Shown here in pieces: positions 36,273-43,082 of a DNA stretch of 43,614 nucleotides. A program made the position numbers and the translations under genes. Below the pieces are notes generated by a model, which did no database searches, had not been told where the DNA came from, and saw nothing but the letters and a program-made list of their open reading frames with translations. Location: the NCBI GenBank assembly GCA_964592375.1, contig CAZQDP010000010.1, forward strand, positions 1 through 43,614, in the 5' to 3' direction. The stretch is from CAZQDP01 sp964592375 (lineage in GTDB: Bacteria > Bacillota > Clostridia > RUG12999). The first letter of the stretch is position 1; every line of letters starts with the position of its first letter.

Positions 36273-37547
36273 ATGGGACTTACTAAATATGATGAATTAA
36301 ATGAAACGCTATATACGTATACCCATGATAGTGGGCTAAAACTATATCTTGTGCCAAAAAAAGGGTTTAGCAAATCTTGTTTTTACTATGCCACGCACTA
36401 TGGTTCAATTGACAATCATTTTATACCGATTGGCGGTAGTGAATATATCACTGTGCCCGATGGCATTGCGCATTTTTTAGAGCATAAGCTGTTTGAACAG
36501 CAAAGTGGAGGCAATGTATTTGAAGCCTTTGGGGCGCAGGGCGGTTTCGCCAATGCGTATACCAGCTTTGACAGTACGGCCTATCATTTTTTTAGTGTGA
36601 CGAACACCTTGGAGAACTTAAAAATATTAATTGATTTTGTACAAAACCCATACTTTACAGATGAAAATGTGGCGAAGGAACAGGGGATAATCGGGCAGGA
36701 AATCAATATGTATCAGGATAATCCAAACTGGATGGTTTATTTTAATATGCTGCGTTGCCTCTATCATGCACATCCGGTTAAAAGGGACATTGCGGGCACC
36801 ATAGAAAGCATTGGTAGCATTACAAAAGAAGTGCTATATACTTGCTACAATACATTTTATCACCCATCCAATATGGTACTCTGCGGCGTTGGAGATTTTA
36901 ATCCGGATGAAACTGCAGCGTTTATATTTGGGCAGCTAAAGAGCGTACCGCCCTCTCCCGCTGCAAGTCGCCGCATGCCGCAGGAGGATAGGGGCATAGC
37001 ACAGAAAGAGGCACAGTGCCGCCTGAGTGTATCCATGCCGATATTTTGTATCGGATTTAAAGATACGCCGGTGCAAGAGCCCTTAGCGCTTATCAAAAAG
37101 AGAATGTGCAATGCCATTGCGCTAAAGCTCTTGTTTGGCAAAAGTGCTGCAATATATACGAAGCTGTACGACGAAGGACTGATTGACGGCTCCTTTGGCA
37201 CCGATTATACCTGCGAGGAGTCTTATGCGTTTAGCGAGCTGATGGGAATGAGCAAAGACCCTATGGAGCTGCAAAAGCAAATTGTGCAAGCGATAAGAAA
37301 CCCCCAAATTCTCAAAGAGGATTTTGAAAGAATCAAGCGCAGCCGCCTATCCGGCGTGATGTCCGCTTTTGATGACCCGGAGGACTACGCGGATAAATTG
37401 TCTCGCTATTTTGCAAAAGGGCTTAATTTATTCGATATTTTGCCAATGCATAACAGCATTACCTTTGAAGATGTACTAACGCAAATATCGGAGCATTTTC
37501 GAGAGGAAAATATGGTGATGTCTGTTGTTTTGCCAAACAAGGAGTAA
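36273..37547 (+). CDS. ymfH: M16-family zinc peptidase, YmfH type
   Basis: The catalytic half of the YmfF/YmfH pair linked to EF-P 5-aminopentanolylation in B. subtilis. The 424 residues have the inverted zinc motif HFLEH at residues 67-71, and a further glutamate ligand in the segment EQGIIGQE (residues 136-143). The segment NVFEAFGAQGGFANAYTSFDSTAYHF is typical of the YmfH group. GGAGGG precedes the ATG. It is the last gene of the 20-kb run and is followed by a strong terminator. Confidence 0.9.
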   Translation: MGLTKYDELNETLYTYTHDSGLKLYLVPKKGFSKSCFYYATHYGSIDNHFIPIGGSEYITVPDGIAHFLEHKLFEQQSGGNVFEAFGAQGGFANAYTSFDSTAYHFFSVTNTLENLKILIDFVQNPYFTDENVAKEQGIIGQEINMYQDNPNWMVYFNMLRCLYHAHPVKRDIAGTIESIGSITKEVLYTCYNTFYHPSNMVLCGVGDFNPDETAAFIFGQLKSVPPSPAASRRMPQEDRGIAQKEAQCRLSVSMPIFCIGFKDTPVQEPLALIKKRMCNAIALKLLFGKSAAIYTKLYDEGLIDGSFGTDYTCEESYAFSELMGMSKDPMELQKQIVQAIRNPQILKEDFERIKRSRLSGVMSAFDDPEDYADKLSRYFAKGLNLFDILPMHNSITFEDVLTQISEHFREENMVMSVVLPNKE

Positions 37548-37607
37548 CGCATTTGGCAAATATAAGTGCAACAGTATTTTTAAAGGTCTATATGATAATA
37601 TTCCGCT

Positions 37608-37658
37608 AAAAAAGGCAGAGAAATTCAAGGTAAAACCTTGAAAAATCTCTGCCTTTTT
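37608..37658 (+). terminator. Strong terminator closing the housekeeping run
   Basis: A two-part hairpin: AAGGCAGAGA (from 37612) pairs with TCTCTGCCTT (to 37655), and an inner stem TTCAAGGT pairs with ACCTTGAA around AAA. It is flanked by an A run before and a T run after, so it could work in both directions. Confidence 0.92.
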
Positions 37659-38019
37659 GGTGGAAATAAATGAACAATATTTGTAATTTCATAGTTGACA
37701 AGCGGATATTAAGTGGTGCAATTTGTGTAAGTCTATATCGCAATTAAAACAAGAGCGAGTGTGCATTAGAGAGGGCAATGGAGATTTCTTATGGGACTAT
37801 CATAAGAATAATGAATACAATGCAACAAAAAAAACGTCCCCCATAAACCGTCCAAGTTGAGATTCACACTAAAGACCTTACTTTTTATATATTCACATTA
37901 TACCGTTAAACATGCAATATCTGTCATGTCTCCACTGCAAAGCTTATCACAATTACATCTAAACCATGTGATGTATTATTCAACCCATATATGAGTGTAA
38001 AGTGGAGCAATTGTAGCGC
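37659..38019. other. AT-rich intergenic stretch, no gene seen
   Basis: No supportable gene. It contains a perfect 8-base hairpin, TTCTTATG (37786-37793) with CATAAGAA (37801-37808). There are two short ORFs without a convincing ribosome site (about 25 codons from 37670 and a run of about 32 codons to 37844). These may be decayed coding remnants at the border of the accessory region. Confidence 0.5.
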
Positions 38020-38586
38020 TTAAATGATTTTTGAAATACTTGTTACAAAGGTATCGTCAAGAAACACACCTCTATAAATCACCTCATCTTCAGGCAAATA
38101 GATATTGCCTTGAAATCTTTGTGGGTTGATAAAAAGCAAGATGCTTTTTATTTTGTATTTTTCTAAACTATAGTTTTCAAATAAATGTGCACAGATATAT
38201 AAGAAATCTCGGCTCAGAGTGTAAATCTCTTTCATGGAGTAGTAATAATCATTGTTTTTAACATGTGCGCAACAAATGGTTGACTTATGTATATAACAAA
38301 TAAATTTATTTCTTATCTTCTTTTCTATTTTATCACTCTTAGGATTTGAATACTTTAAGCCATGTAAGAGCGTTTTATATTTATATAAATGCTCACATTC
38401 AGAATAATTCTCAAGCTGACAGGCAGTTAGAAAATCATCAATTTGAGTAGCGTGTTTTTGAACTATTGCAACATTGCATGGTGAAAATTCAGTACATAAA
38501 ACTTTAAATTGTGAATTATTATTTATAACTTTTAAAACTTCTCTGTATGCAATCAAATCAGCTAGTTCACTTTGTTTTATGGACAT
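38020..38586 (-). CDS. Unknown protein, third gene of the restriction-modification operon
   Basis: 188 residues that I do not recognise. It has no signal peptide or membrane helix. It is rich in Lys, Ile, Tyr and Asn, with about nine cysteines, among them ICCAH in the middle. The C-terminal part (IKSILLFINPQRF, then EDEVIYRGVFLDDTFVTSISK) looks like a regular beta-strand region. AAGGAGAG lies 7 bases before the ATG at 38586. It starts 17 bases after the HNH endonuclease stop, so it is very likely co-transcribed and co-acquired. It could be a helper of the nuclease or an unrelated defence gene. Its AT-rich composition differs from the housekeeping genes. Confidence 0.75.
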   Translation of the reverse strand: MSIKQSELADLIAYREVLKVINNNSQFKVLCTEFSPCNVAIVQKHATQIDDFLTACQLENYSECEHLYKYKTLLHGLKYSNPKSDKIEKKIRNKFICYIHKSTICCAHVKNNDYYYSMKEIYTLSRDFLYICAHLFENYSLEKYKIKSILLFINPQRFQGNIYLPEDEVIYRGVFLDDTFVTSISKII

Positions 38587-38603
38587 AATACTCTCTCCTT
38601 GCA

Positions 38604-39242
38604 TTAATGTAAAAAGATGTTTTCACGATGATAACTCAAGTAATTTTCTCTGTTGTCAATAGGCAAACGCTCAATTTTACGTTCAATTAATCCAAGTTTA
38701 GTAATATCGGATTTTTTCATGTCCTTTGAAATAATTAGCCATTTGTCCTCTGAGAAAGTAATCAGACCCTTATCGAAAAGTCTGTCGAAAAGTGGAGATA
38801 GCAAAAATCCGTTGTTTATATCTAATCTTTCAAAATTATTGGAAAAACACCATGGTTTAATATGGCTTGCAACAAGTAGCCTTTTATCAACAACTTGTGT
38901 TATTGGACAGAATTTTAATGCACGCAATAACTTTTCGCGAAATTCACTTTGCATTGTTCGCACTTTCACCAATAACTCTTGCTCTGTAACCAAAGCTCCC
39001 ATTTCAATATCTATCATTGATTTTTTCTCGTCATATTCATTCACAGCAAACAAACCCATATCTAATTTTTTTATGCCACCGTTTTTCATATCACGATATA
39101 ATACGCCACGTATGCCTTCTTGCCAATTTTTTGAGTTTTTAGCGGCAGGATAATATTTCTCCATTTCATTATAAATAATCTGCCAATTCGCACTTCCACC
39201 ATTTTCCACAAGGACTTTTCTTATTGCTTCAATTTTCGTCAA
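38604..39242 (-). CDS. HNH endonuclease, probable type II restriction enzyme
   Basis: About 212 residues. The N-terminal half (MTKIEAIRKVLVENGGSANWQIIYNEMEKYYP) resembles the winged-helix DNA-binding module found on restriction enzymes. The C-terminal half is an HNH_2-type nuclease: RLLVASHIKPWCFSNNFERLDINNGFLLSPLFDRLFDKGLITFSEDKW. The catalytic His is in SHIKPW and the Asn in NNGF; the third position is Asp, as in many of this subgroup. A GTG at 39251 lies within GAGGTGG, so the TTG at 39242 is the better start. It is downstream of an adenine methylase gene and appears intact. Confidence 0.82.
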   Translation of the reverse strand: MTKIEAIRKVLVENGGSANWQIIYNEMEKYYPAAKNSKNWQEGIRGVLYRDMKNGGIKKLDMGLFAVNEYDEKKSMIDIEMGALVTEQELLVKVRTMQSEFREKLLRALKFCPITQVVDKRLLVASHIKPWCFSNNFERLDINNGFLLSPLFDRLFDKGLITFSEDKWLIISKDMKKSDITKLGLIERKIERLPIDNRENYLSYHRENIFLH

Positions 39243-39275
39243 ACTTTCCACCTCAAACCATATGTGTTTTAAGAT

Positions 39276-39986
39276 TTAAGCAACCACACCAGTTGTCATT
39301 GTCCCACCAAATGAATCGAGCACTATATCACCTAGCCTCGATGATGTGGTAATAATACGATAGAGTAGTTCCTCCGGTTTTTGAGTATTATGTAGCTTTT
39401 TGTCATTCTCATCTTTTAATCGTTCGTTTCCTTGACAAACTCCAATGCGCCAAACAGAGCCAAGTTGTTTGCGGGTGCCATTAATAAACTCATTATCTGA
39501 TACAGTGTCCAAATTGTGTTCTTTTGCTGTTTTATAGTTAAAAGTATATTTTGATTTTTCCGATTTTGTCGCCCAAACAAGAGTTTCGTGGCTATTGTTA
39601 AGCCGAGTGCCTTTGAAATTCGGAGTTGGGTTTTTCTTATGCCAAATGACATCATTGATAAACCCAAAACCAAGTTTTTGCATAATGCCCCCGATTGTAT
39701 AAATGCACTGCATACCACCAATTACCCAAATTGATCCATCTTTTTTAAGGATACGCTTACACTCGGAAAGCCACTTTTCTGTAAAATTCTCATAATCAAG
39801 CTGTGTGACAAATTGGTTATCCCATTCATCATCACAACCCATAAATTTAGTTCCTTCGACACGCTCTAAAACGCCTTCCACACGCATCCAATAGGGTGGA
39901 TCAGCAAATATAAGGTTGATAGAATTGTCGGGTATTGTTTTTAATATTTCTAGGCTATTGCCGTTCACTATTGTATTAATATCCAT
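39276..39986 (-). pseudogene. HinfI-type DNA adenine-N6 methyltransferase, 3'-truncated
   Basis: A beta-class adenine methylase close to M.HinfI and CcrM-like enzymes (GANTC in those relatives). It has the catalytic motif IV FADPPYW (DPPY at residues 29-32), the segment CKRILKKDGSIWVIGGMQCIYTIGGIM, DVIWHKKNPTPNFKGTRLNNSHETLVWA and the NTQKPEELLY motif. The protein stops after 236 residues, just inside motif I, while M.HinfI is about 350 residues. Motif I itself reads DSFGGTMTTG where the family has DPFFGTGTTG, so the last SAM-loop glycine is Met. The ATG at 39986 follows AAGAGGTG. Probably inactive, or active only with a partner. Confidence 0.8.
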
Positions 39987-40007
39987 AAGTTGCACCTCTT
40001 TACTATT

Positions 40008-40036
40008 ATTCTACCATGATTTTATGAATTTTTCAA
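40008..40036 (-). promoter_or_regulatory. Promoter of the restriction-modification operon
   Basis: Reverse strand: TTGAAA (40036-40031), 17 bases, TAGAAT (40013-40008), 21 bases before the methylase ATG, which implies a very short leader. Confidence 0.6.
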
Positions 40037-40176
40037 GGGATTTTATACAAAATTAAAAATTGACTAAATAATTAAAAGGTTTAAGACACAGCGAATAGAA
40101 CTGACTATATAGATGGTCGTGAAAAAATGGGGAATCTTAAAAAAGGATGTGTTTGAGTTTTCCCACTTTTCAACTA

Positions 40177-40278
40177 TCAAAGTAAAGGCAGTTTGAGGAC
40201 AGAGCGGTATTTATGGAATAATATATTAGCAAAGTACTATGCAAAACTGATAATTTTGTTAATCGAATGATATGCCAT
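40177..40278 (-). pseudogene. Tiny ORF with strong ribosome site, interrupted by TAG
   Basis: CAGGAGGTTAGCGAT precedes an ATG at 40278. The frame reads MAYHSINKIISFA, then TAG (40239-40237), then 19 more codons to TGA at 40177. The ribosome site is among the best in the window and a promoter lies just upstream, so it was probably a real small gene or a leader peptide. I recognise no family. Confidence 0.35.
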
Positions 40279-40311
40279 ATCGCTAACCTCCTGTGAAAGG
40301 ATAGGGTCAAT

Positions 40312-40346
40312 ATTATAAACATATATCGTTTCCCTTAGAAAGTCAA
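40312..40346 (-). promoter_or_regulatory. Possible promoter before the tiny interrupted ORF
   Basis: Reverse strand: TTGACT (40346-40341), 17 bases, TATGTT (40323-40318), immediately followed by TATAAT (40317-40312). The better -10 box is 23 bases from the -35, so the pairing is uncertain. Confidence 0.4.
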
Positions 40347-40555
40347 GGCTTCAAATAAATATTCTTAAGATTATTTTAACATAAGGCATGACATAGGATG
40401 TGCCTGAAAATTCACGATATCCTTTAATATAGGGGATGGTTTCAGACCAATTAAAAAAAGCCTATGTATTGATAGAGGCAGAATGCCGTTTGGATTTTTG
40501 CACAACTTGACGTCCCATCATATTCCCCTGAAACCATACGGATAAAATGCAAGTT

Positions 40556-40581
40556 GGAGCACCCGCAAAAGCAGGTGCTCC
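40556..40581. repeat. Perfect 8-base-stem hairpin
   Basis: GGAGCACC (40556-40563) and GGTGCTCC (40574-40581), with GC/GC extending the stem around AAAA after one mismatch. There is no adjacent T tract on the forward strand. It lies downstream of the Cys-rich peptide gene on the reverse strand. Confidence 0.6.
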
Positions 40582-40601
40582 GATGAACATCAATAGGTTG
40601 T

Positions 40602-40633
40602 GCACGATTTCTCTAAAAAAATCGTGCTTTTTT
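40602..40633 (+). terminator. Hairpin with T tract (forward orientation)
   Basis: GCACGATTT (40602-40610) pairs with AAATCGTGC (40619-40627), then six T. It has terminator form on the forward strand, although no forward gene precedes it. On the reverse strand it lies just past the Cys-rich peptide stop but lacks a T tail. Confidence 0.6.
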
Positions 40634-40644
40634 ATTAGCGGTAA

Positions 40645-40740
40645 TTAGCAGATAGGTCCGCAGCAGCAGCGCCAGCATCGACCATTCCAGACCCAGCCAC
40701 ACCGACAGCGGCGGCAGCAGCGTTTACGAAGAAAACACAT
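40645..40740 (-). CDS. Unannotated 31-residue Cys/Arg/Trp-rich peptide
   Basis: A small gene too short for ordinary ORF calling. AAAGGAGGTG, close to a perfect anti-16S match, lies 8 bases before the ATG at 40740; the frame ends at TAA (40647-40645). Of 31 residues, 10 are Cys (2, 8, 9, 12, 14, 22, 25, 26, 27, 31), 7 Arg, 1 Lys and 3 Trp. There are no acidic residues. Motifs include RRCRC, WVW and WRCCCGP. No leader sequence or membrane segment is seen. I recognise no family. It could bind a metal or cluster, be a cationic disulfide peptide, or be a leader for regulation. The ribosome site sits in a perfect hairpin loop. The opposite strand has a longer open frame rich in Gln and Arg but no start codon. 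Confidence 0.6.
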   Translation of the reverse strand: MCFLRKRCCRRCRCGWVWNGRCWRCCCGPIC

Positions 40741-40774
40741 AAGGTACACCTCCTTTCACTGGGATATGTACCTT
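40741..40774 (-). promoter_or_regulatory. Hairpin that holds the ribosome site of the Cys-rich peptide in its loop
   Basis: On the reverse strand AAGGTACA (40774-40767) and TGTACCTT (40748-40741) are perfect 8-base complements; the second arm ends right before the ATG. The 18-base loop contains AAAGGAGG. This may be a translational switch or a protein-binding site. Confidence 0.6.
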
Positions 40775-41127
40775 GTGCACACAACACCGCTACATTACAT
40801 CATATTCAATTGGAACACCTGTCGTTCCTCGTGCGTCAGCTAATTCTTAAAAAGCTTACTTTTTGCGTTTTTCGGGGTTCTAGTTGCGCGTTTTTTATAT
40901 TCCTCTTATCCTTCCACTGTCTTTGCCCGGTGACTGTACTTGTAGTGCTCCGTGCATTTACGCTCACAAGCACCTTATTGCTGCTTGTGTTATCTTCTCA
41001 TACAATTTTCTTTTGAAGGGCAGCGGTTGCATTTCCTTTTTTACCCCAATTGATGTTATATAAAAACCAAATAATGCATACAATATAATTACACCCAAGG
41101 AAGAACATTTGAGGGAAGGAGAATGCT
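40775..41127. other. Intergenic stretch before the ATPase gene
   Basis: No convincing gene. A forward frame at 40810-41016 starts with TTG, has no ribosome site and is only a run of hydrophobic codons. GGAAC...GTTCC (40812-40828) is a weak 5-base hairpin. No good promoter for the Cys-rich peptide (reverse) could be identified; a TATAAT at about 41083 may serve the forward ATPase gene but lacks a -35 box. Confidence 0.45.
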
Positions 41128-42207
41128 ATGACACGACACTATTTTTTAGACAGTAACACGCCGGAGGGGTTTTTCTCTTACTACGAATATCTCATGAAGC
41201 AAGAAGAAGCTGAAAGAATTTACATTATAAAAGGAGGGCCGGGGACAGGAAAATCAACCACCATCAAAAGAGCCGGAAAGTGGGCGGAGGATGCAGGTTT
41301 TCATGTGGACTATATCCATTGTAGCTGTGATCCTGATTCCATGGACGGCATTATCATTCAGGAGCTTCGGGTGGCACTGGTGGACGGTACTTCTCCTCAT
41401 ATGGTAGAGCCCAAAACGCCGGGCGCGGTGGACAGTATTATTAACATGGGGCGATTTTGGGATGAGGAAGGTCTGCGTAAGGAAAAAGAAGGAATTATGC
41501 ACAGCAATAAAATCATTGCTCAAAATTTTGCCAGAGCATATGGCTATTTAGCGGCTGCAGGTCAGCTATATAGGGACATGGACAATATTATGATGTCCTG
41601 CCGAAATAGAGGTGCGTTCCAAAGCATTGTGGATGAAATCATTTCGGATATCCCACAAAGCCCAGGAAAAATGGGAGAGGAAAGAAAATGCTTTTTATCT
41701 GCCATCACGCCAAATGGAAAGATTGATTATACAACGAATTTAGCGAGTTATGCAGAAGTGGTACTCATCTGCAGTGATTTTGAAACGGAAAATGGCGCAC
41801 TCATTACAGAGGCGGCTCAGCATATGCTGGAGAGAGGTCTTGATATTGAATGCTACTATCATCCGATGATGCCAACCGAGCGAATTGAGCATATCTATGT
41901 GCCCACACTTGGTAGGGCATATATAACGCAGTCTGCCAAAAGCATGAGCACAATAGAGGCTAAAAAAATCATCAGTGCCGAACAGGTGGTTCGAAAGGAT
42001 ATTCTTCGAAGATTTGCCATTGATCTATCCTACAATCATATGTGCATGGATAATCTTGTGGGCAAAGCAGTGGATACCATTTCAAAAGCCAAGAAGGAAC
42101 ACGATACCATGGAACAATACTACATCACCAATATGAATTTTGCGCAAATTGAAGAGGCAAACGGCAGGCTGATTGAACAATTAAAGAGCATGCCTCGCGT
42201 TTCTTAA
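41128..42207 (+). CDS. P-loop ATPase of the PRK06851 type
   Basis: A 359-residue cytoplasmic protein with an N-terminal Walker A, IIKGGPGTGKSTTIKRAG (residues 33-50). It contains HCSCDPDSMDGIIIQELRVALVDGTSPHMVEPKTPGAVDSIINMGRFWDEEGLRK, a block I associate with the PRK06851 family of clostridial and Bacillus proteins, whose function is unknown. Family members can carry a second P-loop-like half; here the C-terminal half has no evident Walker A. GGAAGGAG lies 7 bases before the ATG. It is single-gene, bounded by the accessory region and a terminator. Confidence 0.82.
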   Translation: MTRHYFLDSNTPEGFFSYYEYLMKQEEAERIYIIKGGPGTGKSTTIKRAGKWAEDAGFHVDYIHCSCDPDSMDGIIIQELRVALVDGTSPHMVEPKTPGAVDSIINMGRFWDEEGLRKEKEGIMHSNKIIAQNFARAYGYLAAAGQLYRDMDNIMMSCRNRGAFQSIVDEIISDIPQSPGKMGEERKCFLSAITPNGKIDYTTNLASYAEVVLICSDFETENGALITEAAQHMLERGLDIECYYHPMMPTERIEHIYVPTLGRAYITQSAKSMSTIEAKKIISAEQVVRKDILRRFAIDLSYNHMCMDNLVGKAVDTISKAKKEHDTMEQYYITNMNFAQIEEANGRLIEQLKSMPRVS

Positions 42208-42217
42208 AGAAGATATG

Positions 42218-42251
42218 AAAAATCCCACTCCAAAAAAGAGCGGGATTTTTT
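42218..42251. terminator. Terminator between the ATPase gene and trxA
   Basis: AAAAATCCC (42218-42226) and GGGATTTTT (42242-42250), with CTC/GAG extending the stem after one A-C mismatch. A run on one side and T run on the other, so usable by both converging genes. Confidence 0.8.
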
Positions 42252-42289
42252 GTTATTGGCAAAAGGCAAGAAAACCTATTGCATAAGTG

Positions 42290-42607
42290 CTAAATGGCTT
42301 TTTGAACAAAATCCTCTAACATTTCTAAAGAGGCGGCACCAACCTGCTTGGCAATGGGAACACCATTTTTAAACAATATCAGTGTTGGGATACTCATCAC
42401 GCCATATTTAGAAGCAATAGATGGATTTTCATCCACATTCACTTTACCTACCACTACACTATCCACAAGACGAGTGGATAATTCATCAATCACAGGGGCA
42501 ATCATGCGGCAGGGACCGCACCAAGGTGCCCAAAAATCTACTAAGACCGGTTTGTCACTCATCAGCACCTGCTGTTCAAAATTATCTTGTGTGAATTGGT
42601 TTGCCAT
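42290..42607 (-). CDS. trxA: Thioredoxin
   Basis: A 105-residue disulfide reductase of the cytoplasm. It has the active site WAPWCGPCRMIAPVIDEL near residue 30, the core VGKVNVDENPSIASKYGVMSIPTLILFKNG with the cis-proline, and the normal length. AAGGAATG precedes the ATG. It is a single-gene transcript with its own promoter. No thioredoxin reductase is adjacent. Confidence 0.96.
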   Translation of the reverse strand: MANQFTQDNFEQQVLMSDKPVLVDFWAPWCGPCRMIAPVIDELSTRLVDSVVVGKVNVDENPSIASKYGVMSIPTLILFKNGVPIAKQVGAASLEMLEDFVQKAI

Positions 42608-42654
42608 AAACTCATTCCTTTCTCATCGGTTGTAGGTGGTTATTTGCTATTCAT

Positions 42655-42683
42655 AGTATATACCAAAAAGCAAAAAATTACAA
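42655..42683 (-). promoter_or_regulatory. Promoter of trxA
   Basis: Reverse strand: TTGTAA (42683-42678), 17 bases, TATACT (42660-42655). Confidence 0.65.
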
Positions 42684-42765
42684 CAATATTTTTCATTATA
42701 TTTCCATGCACAAGTAATCTGCCTTTGCAATAAGAAATAAAATATAGAATAATCTCAAAAAAGTC

Positions 42766-42794
42766 TTGCAATTTATGTGAAAAACATGTATAAT
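42766..42794 (+). promoter_or_regulatory. Promoter of tRNA-Thr
   Basis: TTGCAA (42766-42771), 17 bases, TATAAT (42789-42794), placing the start of transcription just before the tRNA. Confidence 0.75.
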
Positions 42795-42809
42795 AAATTT
42801 GATACAAAT

Positions 42810-42885
42810 GCTGATATGGCTCAGTCGGTAGAGCGGTTCACTCGTAATGAACAGGTCGCCGGTTCGATTCCGGCTATCAGCTCCA
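42810..42885 (+). tRNA. tRNA-Thr (anticodon CGT)
   Basis: A full cloverleaf: the acceptor stem GCTGATA pairs with TATCAGC (42875-42881). The D arm is GCTCAGTCGGTAGAGC. The anticodon stem GTTCA/TGAAC encloses the loop CTCGTAA with anticodon CGT, reading ACG codons. The T arm CCGGTTCGATTCCGG is standard. The discriminator base is T and the CCA end is encoded. It is single, not in an rRNA or tRNA cluster. Confidence 0.96.
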
Positions 42886-42982
42886 GCACCCAATGAGCAG
42901 CAGGTACGCAGGTAAAGCTGTGCGTTATTACTGAATTATCACATTGTTTTTGTGCAACTTCAATAAAGCATGTAAAATGCTA

Positions 42983-43011
42983 TTGACTGTACCTGCTGTA
43001 TATGTTATAAA
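42983..43011 (+). promoter_or_regulatory. Promoter of the secreted-protein gene with an inverted-repeat arm in its spacer
   Basis: TTGACT (42983-42988), 17 bases, TATAAA (43006-43011). The first ten bases of the spacer, GTACCTGCTG (42989-42998), are the exact reverse complement of CAGCAGGTAC at 42898-42907. The leader to the ATG is about 65 bases. Confidence 0.65.
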
Positions 43012-43082
43012 TATATTATAATATAATGTTGTGTGTAATTTGTTTGGTATGAAAATTTTTAATAACTTAAGGAGTGTAAAAA

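Larger units (their letters stand above)
40037..40644. other. Gene-poor accessory stretch with a small interrupted ORF and hairpins
   Basis: About 600 bases without a normal gene. It holds a reverse-strand promoter and ribosome site ahead of a tiny ORF split by an amber codon (40177-40278). A 10-base inverted repeat is present (ATGGTTTCAG 40436-40445 and CTGAAACCAT 40528-40537). Two strong hairpins lie at 40556-40581 and 40602-40633. It looks like decayed mobile or cassette DNA, but no transposase or integrase remains recognisable. Confidence 0.5.

Noticed and set aside
37710..38015. Similar AGTGG(T/A)GCAA segments near 37715 and 38000
   Set aside because: Short and inexact; I could not extend the match.
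37831..40520. ACGTCCC at about 37834 and 40510 as repeats bounding the R-M island
   Set aside because: Only seven identical bases with divergent flanks; not enough for attachment sites or transposon ends.
40640..40760. CAG/CTG-rich tract as a microsatellite
   Set aside because: The repeat is interrupted and a frame with a strong ribosome site explains it better as coding DNA.
40810..41016. Forward frame of 68 codons rich in Leu, Phe and Ser
   Set aside because: TTG start without a ribosome site; no recognisable protein.
42696..42893. Reverse frame of 65 codons beginning MGAGADSRNRTGDLF over the tRNA
   Set aside because: It is the antisense of tRNA-Thr, a well-known false ORF; no ribosome site.
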